Positions 1 to 6,211 of a stretch of 23,618 bases of DNA are shown here, in pieces. This DNA comes from Lachnospiraceae bacterium (lineage in GTDB: Bacteria; Bacillota; Clostridia; Lachnospirales; Lachnospiraceae). The notes beneath the pieces are model-generated. The model did no database searches, was not told the DNA's origin, and saw nothing but the letters and a program-made list of their open reading frames with translations. Where the stretch lies: NCBI GenBank assembly GCA_900772845.1, contig CAAGSD010000065.1, positions 1 through 23,618 of the forward strand, in the 5' to 3' direction. Within the stretch, counting starts at the first letter, position 1; each line of letters opens with the position of its first letter. Position numbers and translations under genes: made by a program.

Positions 1-2
1 GA

Positions 3-1076
3 TTTGGGAGAATGCAGGATGTATGTGAGGTATATGCAGATGAGAGATATCAGGAGACGCAACTTTTATGTCAAACTTATCATATTGAAAATGATATGAT
101 AACTCCCATTATAAAATTTCAACCAATAGCTCTAGGCAGAGATAATGAAGACAAGCCTTTAGTGTATGATTTTGATACAAGCCCATTGAGTATGGATTTT
201 CATTCATTTGATGAAGCTTTTAGAAGCGACTATAAGGGGAAAAATTGGAAACAATGGTTATATTATCTATATACCAATTACTATATCTATGAACTGGACG
301 AAAAGTACTATATATATGATGTTAAAGAGCTAACTGATTCAGACCTAAGCGGTTATGAAAATTTTTCTGAAATTACACAAAATATAGAGAATGCGATGCG
401 ATGTTCGACATATGCGGAAGTAGATTTTAGTCTTTGGTGGAATAGCCCTTATGATGTACGAAGAGAGAAAGCATATTTGTCTGACAATGATATGGTTTAT
501 ATAAATTATTCGCTGTTTACTCAACCTGATGTAACTGAGGAAGAAGATGAAATGTGGAACTATCCATCGAAGGATCCATCAAACAAACAAGAATTTGAGT
601 TAACGACAGTTTTTTCGATAAATGAAAATACACTTTATCTAGAGTGTCTTATGCCTGGTTGGATGGATAATGGTATTAGTATATATAATGGCGAAATTTC
701 TATGAATGATATGCCGCAGGATGCTATGAAGGGGGACAATAATGAGCAAAAATCTATAGGCTTAAAGGGAGAGGGTGATACAATAACAGTGTATGTTATT
801 GTTGATAATAATTATGAGTTCAGTTATGGAGAGGGAAGAGCGATAATTCTTCAACTTGATCATCCGGTTGATTTATGTTATTTGGATATGGAAGGAAATG
901 AAAACATATGGGAGAACTTTTCAGAAAACATTTTTGTGATTTCTGATAATTCAATCAACGGTGGATGGGATCAGTATAATGGAAAACATATTAGCTGTAA
1001 AGTCAATAGATTCTTAGAGGCAGCTACTGGTGGGATAATTGTTGAAATTGATGAGGTGATAGGTGAATTAGAATAA
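3..1076 (+). CDS. Unrecognised acidic protein, 5' end outside window
   Basis: I do not recognise this protein. The reading frame is open to the left edge of the window. The first ATG (position 12) has a purine run directly against it with no spacing, so the true start is probably upstream and this is a 3' fragment of at least 354 residues. The visible part is strongly acidic and rich in Asp, Glu, Asn, Tyr and Trp, with no signal peptide, membrane segment or cysteine motif that I can see. Its second half, from about residue 195, alternates short polar and hydrophobic stretches that suggest a beta-rich domain. The DNA is AT-rich compared with the housekeeping genes that begin near 3011, and resembles the kinase gene 136 bases downstream. 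The two may belong to the same accessory region, but no shared operon is proven. It ends with TAA at 1074-1076. Confidence 0.6.
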   Translation, partial: FGRMQDVCEVYADERYQETQLLCQTYHIENDMITPIIKFQPIALGRDNEDKPLVYDFDTSPLSMDFHSFDEAFRSDYKGKNWKQWLYYLYTNYYIYELDEKYYIYDVKELTDSDLSGYENFSEITQNIENAMRCSTYAEVDFSLWWNSPYDVRREKAYLSDNDMVYINYSLFTQPDVTEEEDEMWNYPSKDPSNKQEFELTTVFSINENTLYLECLMPGWMDNGISIYNGEISMNDMPQDAMKGDNNEQKSIGLKGEGDTITVYVIVDNNYEFSYGEGRAIILQLDHPVDLCYLDMEGNENIWENFSENIFVISDNSINGGWDQYNGKHISCKVNRFLEAATGGIIVEIDEVIGELE

Positions 1077-1212
1077 ATGTAAATATGTTTAGAACAAAAA
1101 TAGTGAATACATTTACTCGGGGGATGATACAATGGACGATTGATGCAATAAACGGAGACGTGTACTGTTTGCTTACAACTGGGGTTATAAGATTAAGGTG
1201 GATATTTTCTAG

Positions 1213-2829
1213 ATGAATAAGAGAAACAGGTACTGTATAAACTGTATGAATGAGGTAGAACATAATGAGGAGATTTGTCCTCATTGCGGGAAAAAGGTAG
1301 GAGAATATAATGTCAATCAAAGAGCGCTTCTCCCTATGACAATATTAGATGGAAAGTACTTGATTGGTAGAGTACTTGGAGAGGGTGGATTTGGAATTAC
1401 ATATCTTGGACTTGATCTTAACCTTCAGCTTAAAGTTGCAATCAAAGAGTACTTTCCTATTCAATTTGCATCACGTAATGCGTTTGAAAGCAACTCAAAT
1501 GATGTAATAGTTATTAGGGGAAAATCGGAAGTTAGTTTTCAAAAGGGCTTTGAAAAATATGAAAAAGAGGCTAAGAGACTTGTAAAATTAGAAGAATTAC
1601 CAGGTATTGTAAGAGTGTTGAATTTCTTTTATGAAAATAACACAGCTTATATGGTCATGGACTACATTCAAGGCATCAGCTTAAAAGATTATATTCAAGA
1701 AAAAAAGAGAATATCATGGAAAGAAGCAGTTGATATAACAGAGCCGGTAGTAAAATCACTAGGGATTTTGCATGATAATGGAATTATACATAGGGATATC
1801 AGCCCGGATAATATTATGTTGGATTCAGCTGGACGGATCACACTTATCGATTTTGGTGCAGCCAGAGAGTTGGACAATGGAGAAAAGAGCAAAACGATAG
1901 AATTAAAGCATGGTTATGCACCACCGGAACAGTATCAATCAGATGGTAATCAGGGATCATGGACGGATGTTTATGCTCTTTGCGCAACCTTGTATTATCT
2001 GATTTCAGGTAAGACACTACCATCAGCAATGTCGATATATGACAAGAATACAAAAGTAGATTCTTTACGTACATATGATCCTACTATCCCTAAAAATATC
2101 GAAGAAGCCATATTTCAGGGATTAAATGTTAATATAAAATATCGTTTTCAAGATATGAAGGAATTATACGATCATTTATATAATGGGAGGAGAATTATAC
2201 CTTGGAGAAAGATAGTTGTTGCTGGGATATCGATTATATCTGTTTTCATAATTATGCTAATTATGAATGGTATAAGAACGATTCAAATGAATGGAACAGA
2301 AAAGTCTGATAATACTTCTATATCGAGCGAAGTTCAGCAGATTAATCAAACAGTTGATGAAGAAACAATAAAAAAGGATGAAGTGGTAAAAGAAACTTCT
2401 TCTCTTGAAATTCAAGAAGATTCTGCATCAAATTATATTATTAACAACAAATTATCGTATACCGACACATCGCTTTTAGAATATGTAGAAGATAATGGAG
2501 AAATAACTATAACAGGTGCAGATTCTTCCTTGACTGATGTTGTTGTTCCAGAAGAAATTGACGGCTTGAAGGTGACATCGATTAGAGGAATTGGAACAAA
2601 TGTGACAAGCATTATTCTTCCAGATACGTTAATAAGTATTGAAAACGCTGCATTTAAAAATTGTGTTTATCTGGAATACATTTTTATTCCTGCGAAAGTT
2701 TCATCAATTGGAAGTGGTGCATTTGATAATTGCTTGAGTCTAAATGATATTTATATTTCAAATGGAAATGAACATTATTATGTCGCTAATGGAACTATCT
2801 TGGATACAGAGGGTAATCAGTATAATTAA
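1213..2829 (+). CDS. Membrane Ser/Thr protein kinase with N-terminal zinc ribbon and C-terminal BspA-type leucine-rich repeats
   Basis: Predicted Hanks-type kinase that would phosphorylate Ser/Thr on unknown partners. A zinc ribbon lies at the N-terminus (C8, C11, C22, C25). The kinase domain covers about residues 48-310: glycine loop GEGGFG at 56-61, ATP-binding K78 in VAIK, catalytic H193-R194-D195, N200, D213-F214-G215, and APPE at 236-239. A single membrane helix lies at about 334-352, followed by a polar linker. Residues 415-538 resemble BspA-type leucine-rich repeats (paired IxLPDTLxSIxxxAFxNC and FIPAKVSSIGSGAF units), probably outside the cell. The catalytic loop reads HRDISPDN, with Ser where most Ser/Thr kinases have Lys. 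An AAGGTGG ribosome binding site precedes the ATG by about 10 bases, and an extended -10-like TGATACAAT (1125-1133) lies upstream. No phosphatase or FHA partner is visible in the window. Confidence 0.9.
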   Translation: MNKRNRYCINCMNEVEHNEEICPHCGKKVGEYNVNQRALLPMTILDGKYLIGRVLGEGGFGITYLGLDLNLQLKVAIKEYFPIQFASRNAFESNSNDVIVIRGKSEVSFQKGFEKYEKEAKRLVKLEELPGIVRVLNFFYENNTAYMVMDYIQGISLKDYIQEKKRISWKEAVDITEPVVKSLGILHDNGIIHRDISPDNIMLDSAGRITLIDFGAARELDNGEKSKTIELKHGYAPPEQYQSDGNQGSWTDVYALCATLYYLISGKTLPSAMSIYDKNTKVDSLRTYDPTIPKNIEEAIFQGLNVNIKYRFQDMKELYDHLYNGRRIIPWRKIVVAGISIISVFIIMLIMNGIRTIQMNGTEKSDNTSISSEVQQINQTVDEETIKKDEVVKETSSLEIQEDSASNYIINNKLSYTDTSLLEYVEDNGEITITGADSSLTDVVVPEEIDGLKVTSIRGIGTNVTSIILPDTLISIENAAFKNCVYLEYIFIPAKVSSIGSGAFDNCLSLNDIYISNGNEHYYVANGTILDTEGNQYN

Positions 2830-2910
2830 AATTAGAAAGAGTTGAAATTTAACCAAGATTTAAAGTATATGAGAATAGAGGAAAATGATTAAAAATCCTA
2901 CAAAATTTTG

Positions 2911-2939
2911 TTGACAAAAGCACATACCATATGTATAAT
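2911..2939 (+). promoter_or_regulatory. Consensus sigma-A promoter of yceD-rpmF
   Basis: A perfect -35 box TTGACA (2911-2916) and a perfect -10 box TATAAT (2934-2939) are separated by 17 bases, so transcription should begin near 2946. The leader before the yceD ATG at 3011 is about 65 nt and contains GTAGGAGAC followed later by the true ribosome binding site AGGAG (3001-3005). The promoter sits in AT-rich spacer after the kinase gene and marks the start of the housekeeping block. Confidence 0.9.
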
Positions 2940-3010
2940 AAGTCAGTGTGTGAATCAACACATCGTAGGAGACTTGTGTTTTCTACGCAACATATTGCAT
3001 AGGAGTCGCT

Positions 3011-3535
3011 ATGTTAGTAAGTTTATCTGATGTATTAACATCCGAAGGCAAGGTAGAGACTGTTGCCATTCCGCTTGAGATGACAAGCTTTAAGAGCCGC
3101 CAGGGAGATTTCTCTATTATGGAGAAGACACCCATTAATCTTACTTTTACCAACATCGGTGTGAACAAGGCAAAAGTAACCGGCACTGCAGAGCTTACCT
3201 TTGACACGAAATGTGACAGGTGCCTTACTGAAGTACCTACAGCAATGAAGCTTAAGTTTGACAGAATCGTTTATTCTCCGGAAGCGGAAGTAAGTGAGGA
3301 AGAAGATACCGAGCAGAGCTTTATGGATGGATGGCAGCTGGATGTAGAGGCTTTTGTGTACGATGAAATTCTGGTGAATTGGCCGGCAAAGATCCTGTGT
3401 AAGGAAGACTGCAAGGGTATCTGCCCTGTATGTGGTCAGAACAGGAATCTGAAGGAATGTGGTTGCGATACTTTCGTACCGGATCCTCGTATGGCAGCAA
3501 TCCAAGATATCTTCAACGCGAATAAGGAGGTGTAA
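3011..3535 (+). CDS. yceD: YceD family protein (DUF177), probable 23S rRNA accumulation/ribosome biogenesis factor
   Basis: A 174-residue member of the DUF177/YceD family, which is found next to rpmF in most bacteria and is implicated in 23S rRNA accumulation or large-subunit assembly. The visible match is the CDRC pair (C68, C71) followed by a conserved acidic stretch, the aromatic VEAFVYDEILVNWP segment, and a C-terminal cysteine cluster CKEDCKGICPVCG with a further CGC. These could bind a metal, as in other clostridial members. AGGAG at 3001-3005 lies five bases before the ATG. The stop codon TAA lies two bases before the rpmF ATG, so the two genes are co-transcribed and probably co-translated from the consensus promoter at 2911-2939. 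Identification of the family is firm; the molecular role is known only from relatives. Confidence 0.9.
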   Translation: MLVSLSDVLTSEGKVETVAIPLEMTSFKSRQGDFSIMEKTPINLTFTNIGVNKAKVTGTAELTFDTKCDRCLTEVPTAMKLKFDRIVYSPEAEVSEEEDTEQSFMDGWQLDVEAFVYDEILVNWPAKILCKEDCKGICPVCGQNRNLKECGCDTFVPDPRMAAIQDIFNANKEV

Positions 3536-3537
3536 CG

Positions 3538-3717
3538 ATGTCTATTTGTCCTAAGAATAAATCTTCCAAAGGTAGAAGAGATAAGAGAAGAGCAAACTGG
3601 AAAATGAGCGCTCCTACATTGGTAAAGTGCAGCAAATGTGGTGCACTGATGATGCCTCACAGAGTTTGCAAGGCTTGCGGTTCTTACAATAAGAAGCAGG
3701 TCGTAAGCGTTGATTAA
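3538..3717 (+). CDS. rpmF: 50S ribosomal protein L32, zinc-binding form
   Basis: A short gene of 59 residues. It begins MSICPKNKSSKGRRDKRRAN, the basic N-terminal arm of bL32. A C-x2-C / C-x2-C zinc ribbon follows (C31, C34, C44, C47), so this is the zinc-dependent (C+) type rather than the cysteine-free version some Firmicutes also carry. It is a structural protein of the large ribosomal subunit. A very strong AAGGAGG (3524-3530), overlapping the end of yceD, lies seven bases before the ATG. The gene is followed 39 bases later by an intrinsic terminator, which closes the yceD-rpmF operon. Confidence 0.97.
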   Translation: MSICPKNKSSKGRRDKRRANWKMSAPTLVKCSKCGALMMPHRVCKACGSYNKKQVVSVD

Positions 3718-3756
3718 TTGATAAATCAATGAAGCGAAATTAAGTGAAAAGAAAAG

Positions 3757-3786
3757 AGGAGATTCCGGATGGAATCTCCTTTTGCT
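3757..3786 (+). terminator. Intrinsic terminator of yceD-rpmF
   Basis: A perfect 10-bp stem, AGGAGATTCC (3757-3766) and GGAATCTCCT (3771-3780), closes a four-base loop GGAT. It is preceded by an A-rich run and followed by TTTGCTTT. This is a textbook rho-independent terminator. Confidence 0.9.
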
Positions 3787-3802
3787 TTCATAAAAAAATC
3801 AC

Positions 3803-3831
3803 TTGCTTTTTATATACGCCTTTAGTATAGT
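3803..3831 (+). promoter_or_regulatory. Probable promoter of plsX-acpP
   Basis: TTGCTT (3803-3808) and TATAGT (3826-3831) are 17 bases apart, each close to the sigma-A consensus. Transcription would begin near 3838, giving an 88-nt leader that contains the dyad at 3845-3891. The promoter lies just after the rpmF terminator, so plsX-acpP is probably its own unit. Confidence 0.6.
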
Positions 3832-3844
3832 AAGAATGAATCTG

Positions 3845-3891
3845 CCATCATCAAACTGTTTGGTGCGATCCACGGAGCGGTTTGATGATGG
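3845..3891 (+). promoter_or_regulatory. Dyad in the plsX leader: possible operator or switching RNA hairpin
   Basis: CCATCATCAAAC (3845-3856) is exactly complementary to GTTTGATGATGG (3880-3891), a 12-bp stem around a 23-base loop. The left arm also forms a nearly perfect local palindrome with the sequence directly after it: CATCAAAC (3849-3856), one central T, GTTTGGTG (3858-3865), with seven of eight positions matching. The left arm can therefore pair with either of two right arms. No run of T follows the hairpin, so it is not a terminator. It lies between the predicted transcription start and the plsX ribosome binding site. A DNA-binding operator or an RNA switch would both fit. Confidence 0.5.
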
Positions 3892-3925
3892 GCGGATAAA
3901 CACAAACAGGTAAAGGAACGACGAA

Positions 3926-4954
3926 ATGGCAGAATATGTAAATGTTGCTGTAGACGCAATGGGTGGCGATAATGCTCCCGCCGAGATCGTAAAGGGCGCC
4001 GTAGAAGCTGTCAATGCGGACAAACGTGTTAAAGTATTCCTGGTAGGTAAGGAGCCTGTGATCCGTGAGGAATTAAAGGCATATACCTATGATGCAGAGC
4101 AGCTGGAAGTCGTACATGCTGAAGAAGTCATTGAAACGGCAGAACCTCCGGTCATGGCGATCCGTCGGAAGAAGGATTCCTCCATTGTCAAAGCCATGTA
4201 TATGGTGAAGAACGGAGAATGTGATGCATTCGTGTCTGCCGGAAGCACCGGCGCAGTGCTGGTAGGCGGACAGGTGATCGTTGGACGTATCCGTGGTGTC
4301 GAGAGACCGCCATTAGCCCCCCTGATCCCTACAGAGAAGGGCGTAAGCCTTCTGTTAGACTGTGGAGCCAACGTAGATGCGAGACCTTCCATGTTAGTCC
4401 AGTTTGCCAAAATGGGCAGTGTCTATATGGAAAGTGTTATGGGTGTGAAGAATCCGAAAGTTGGTATTGTGAATATCGGTGCCGAGGAAGAGAAGGGTAA
4501 TGCTCTGGTCAAGGAGACTTTCCCTCTGTTAAAGAATTGTCCCGAGATCAATTTCATCGGGAGTGTGGAAGCGAGAGATATTCCGGCAGGTGCAGCAGAT
4601 GTCATTGTCTGTGAAGCGTTTGTGGGCAATGTGATCTTGAAGATGTATGAAGGCGTAAGTTCTGCACTTCTACATCAGGTGAAGCAGGGGATGATGTCCA
4701 CGCTTCGCAGTAAAATGGGTGCACTTCTTGTGAAGCCGGCACTCAAGACTACTTTGAAAAGCTTTGATACTTCCCAGTACGGTGGTGCTCCGTTACTCGG
4801 ACTGAACGGTCTGGTAGTGAAGACCCACGGAAGCAGCAAGGCGGTGGAAGTGAAAAACTCCATTCTGCAGTGCATTGCTTTTAAGGAAGAGAAGATCAAC
4901 GAGAAGATCAAAGAACAGATCAGCCTGGAAGACAAGGCTGCAGAAAATAATTAA
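3926..4954 (+). CDS. plsX: Phosphate acyltransferase PlsX
   Basis: PlsX converts acyl-ACP and phosphate into acyl-phosphate, the acyl donor for PlsY in phosphatidic acid synthesis; it is a peripheral membrane enzyme. The 342-residue length is normal. Family landmarks are the N-terminal VAVDAMGGDNAP, SAGSTGAVLVGG, the PPLAPLIPTEKG segment, LLDCGANVDARP, and FVGNVILKMYEG towards the C-terminus. AAAGGA (3912-3917) lies eight bases before the ATG. acpP follows 28 bases after the stop codon, the usual Firmicute arrangement, so acyl donor and carrier protein genes are probably co-transcribed. I see no fapR gene or FapR-like operator nearby; the leader dyad at 3845-3891 is the most obvious candidate for control. 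Confidence 0.97.
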   Translation: MAEYVNVAVDAMGGDNAPAEIVKGAVEAVNADKRVKVFLVGKEPVIREELKAYTYDAEQLEVVHAEEVIETAEPPVMAIRRKKDSSIVKAMYMVKNGECDAFVSAGSTGAVLVGGQVIVGRIRGVERPPLAPLIPTEKGVSLLLDCGANVDARPSMLVQFAKMGSVYMESVMGVKNPKVGIVNIGAEEEKGNALVKETFPLLKNCPEINFIGSVEARDIPAGAADVIVCEAFVGNVILKMYEGVSSALLHQVKQGMMSTLRSKMGALLVKPALKTTLKSFDTSQYGGAPLLGLNGLVVKTHGSSKAVEVKNSILQCIAFKEEKINEKIKEQISLEDKAAENN

Positions 4955-4982
4955 ATTACAAAAATGGAAAGAAGGAACTGTT

Positions 4983-5213
4983 ATGGAATTCGAAAAGTTA
5001 AAGAAAATCATTGCTGAGGTATTAAACGTAGATCCCGATGAGATCACCATGGAGACCACATTCCAGGATGACCTGGGTGCTGATTCCCTGGATGTATACC
5101 AGATCATCATGGGTATCGAGGAAGAGTTCGATATCGAGATCCCTGCAGAATCTGCAGAGCAGGTTACTACAGTAGAAGACGCTGTAGAGATGATCAAGAA
5201 CGCAGTGAACTAG
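4983..5213 (+). CDS. acpP: Acyl carrier protein
   Basis: A 76-residue acidic carrier protein of fatty acid synthesis. The phosphopantetheine attachment site is S35 in DLGADSLD, and the four-helix pattern with an acidic helix II (EEEFDIEIP) is intact. The start is set by AAGGA (4972-4976) six bases before the ATG at 4983; an in-frame ATG further upstream lies inside plsX and gives a basic extension unlike any ACP. Helix II begins LDVYQIIMGIEEEF, where the commonest bacterial form is LDVVELVMALEEEF. The gene is followed closely by a large terminator hairpin. Confidence 0.97.
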   Translation: MEFEKLKKIIAEVLNVDPDEITMETTFQDDLGADSLDVYQIIMGIEEEFDIEIPAESAEQVTTVEDAVEMIKNAVN

Positions 5214-5231
5214 TAAAGCTACGAGCCATGC

Positions 5232-5297
5232 AAAAATAGAGGGAATGACTCCGGTGAGAGCTTGCTCGCACAAGAGGTCATTCCCCTCTATTTTTAT
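5232..5297 (+). terminator. Large branched terminator hairpin after acpP
   Basis: AAAAATAGAGGGAATGAC (5232-5249) pairs with GTCATTC-CCCTCTATTTTT (5277-5295) over 18 bp, with one bulged C. The loop contains a second helix, GTG-A-GAGC and GCTC-G-CAC, around TT. The stem is A-rich on the 5' side and ends in a T-run, so it should terminate transcription from plsX-acpP and could also act in the opposite direction. Confidence 0.85.
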
Positions 5298-5300
5298 ACG

Positions 5301-5325
5301 GTGTGTTCCGTAAAACGGGACACAC
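5301..5325. repeat. 25-bp dyad between acpP terminator and rnc leader
   Basis: GTGTGTTCCGT (5301-5311) and ACGGGACACAC (5315-5325) are complementary at 10 of 11 positions (the remaining pair would be a T-G wobble in RNA) around the spacer AAA. TTGACA (5326-5331) abuts it directly and TATAAT lies at 5338-5343, but these are only six bases apart and cannot form one promoter. The TATAAT alone may be a -10 box for rnc, in which case the dyad would sit over its -35 region as a possible operator. Confidence 0.4.
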
Positions 5326-5364
5326 TTGACAGCCATTTATAATAGGCATGGTGAGGGTAATTAT

Positions 5365-5471
5365 GTAGTCCGGTAGGCACAGCGTAAGAATAAGCAGACC
5401 GTAAACAGACGTCGGTACCATAGCATACTAAAGTACGAGAGTGTCGCATTTCTTACTCTGATTGGGGCTAC
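5365..5471 (+). ncRNA. Predicted structured 5' leader RNA of rnc-smc
   Basis: By-eye pairing suggests a branched RNA just before the rnc ribosome binding site. Outer helix: GTAGTCC (5365-5371) with GGGCTAC (5465-5471), including one G-U pair. Middle helix: CAG-C-GTAAGAA (5380-5390) with TTCTTAC-T-CTG (5450-5460), ten pairs with one mismatch. Inside are two small hairpins: ACCG (5398-5401) with CGGT (5413-5416), and GCATACT (5423-5429) with AGTGT-C-GC (5440-5447). I do not recognise a known riboswitch class. RNase III is known to control its own mRNA in other bacteria by cutting a leader hairpin, so a similar role is an inference worth testing. No folding program or covariation test was run. 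Confidence 0.45.
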
Positions 5472-5497
5472 GGCAGTATATTTGTGAGGACAAGAAA

Positions 5498-6211
5498 ATG
5501 TTGGATGGTTATACAATGGACGTGCTGGAGCAGCGCATCGGCTATTGCTTTCACAACAAAGCATTGCTGAAGCAGGCGCTGACCCACAGCTCCTATACCA
5601 ATGAACAAAAGATCAACAAGACAGAGAACTATGAGCGTATCGAATTCTTAGGAGATGCTGTACTGGAGCTGGTATCCAGCGACTTCCTGTTCAGAGAACA
5701 TCCGGATGTACCGGAGGGCGAACTGACCAAAATGCGTGCTTCTATGGTGTGTGAGCCTTCTCTGGCATTCTGTGCCAGAGACCTGGAGCTTGGACAGTTT
5801 ATGCTTTTGGGAAAAGGCGAAGAGAATACCGGCGGCAGACGCAGGGACAGCATCACCTCTGACGGTATGGAAGCCATGATCGGTGCTATTTATCTGGATG
5901 GCGGTATGCAGCCAGCCAAAGCTTTTATCGACCGCTTCATTTTGTCGGATCTGGAGGACAAGCGTCTGTTTTACGACAGCAAGAGTAATCTCCAGGAACT
6001 GATCCAGGGAAAACTGAAAAAAGAGTTTGAGTACCGGCTGCTGGAAGAGAGCGGACCGGAACACGACAAGACCTTTGTGGTAGAGATCGACATGGAGGGA
6101 GAATGCCTTGGCCGTGGGCAGGGAAGAACAAAAAAAGCGGCAGAACAGCAGGCGGCTTACGAGGCGCTTCTGCTATTGAGGGATAGAGGATATGTATTTA
6201 AAAAGTATTGA
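5498..6211 (+). CDS. rnc: Ribonuclease III
   Basis: Double-strand-specific endoribonuclease for rRNA and mRNA processing, 237 residues. The RNase III signature ERIEFLGDA (residues 46-54) carries the metal ligands E49 and D53, and the second pair is D122 and E125 in SDGMEAMIG. A C-terminal double-stranded RNA-binding domain covers about 165-235 and ends with the conserved KKAAEQQAA. The start at 5498 is chosen because TGAGGA (5485-5490) lies seven bases before it; an in-frame start at 5462 falls inside the structured leader. The gene overlaps smc by 20 bases, a coupling common in Firmicutes. The structured leader at 5365-5471 suggests regulation, possibly by the enzyme itself. Confidence 0.97.
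   Translation: MLDGYTMDVLEQRIGYCFHNKALLKQALTHSSYTNEQKINKTENYERIEFLGDAVLELVSSDFLFREHPDVPEGELTKMRASMVCEPSLAFCARDLELGQFMLLGKGEENTGGRRRDSITSDGMEAMIGAIYLDGGMQPAKAFIDRFILSDLEDKRLFYDSKSNLQELIQGKLKKEFEYRLLEESGPEHDKTFVVEIDMEGECLGRGQGRTKKAAEQQAAYEALLLLRDRGYVFKKY

Noticed and set aside
4875..4982. Longer acyl carrier protein starting inside plsX
   Set aside because: The extension is basic, unlike any ACP, and the strong ribosome binding site AAGGA lies directly before the ATG at 4983.
5326..5343. TTGACA and TATAAT as a promoter for rnc
   Set aside because: The boxes are separated by only six bases. No other good -10 box lies at the right distance from TTGACA, and no good -35 box lies at the right distance from TATAAT.
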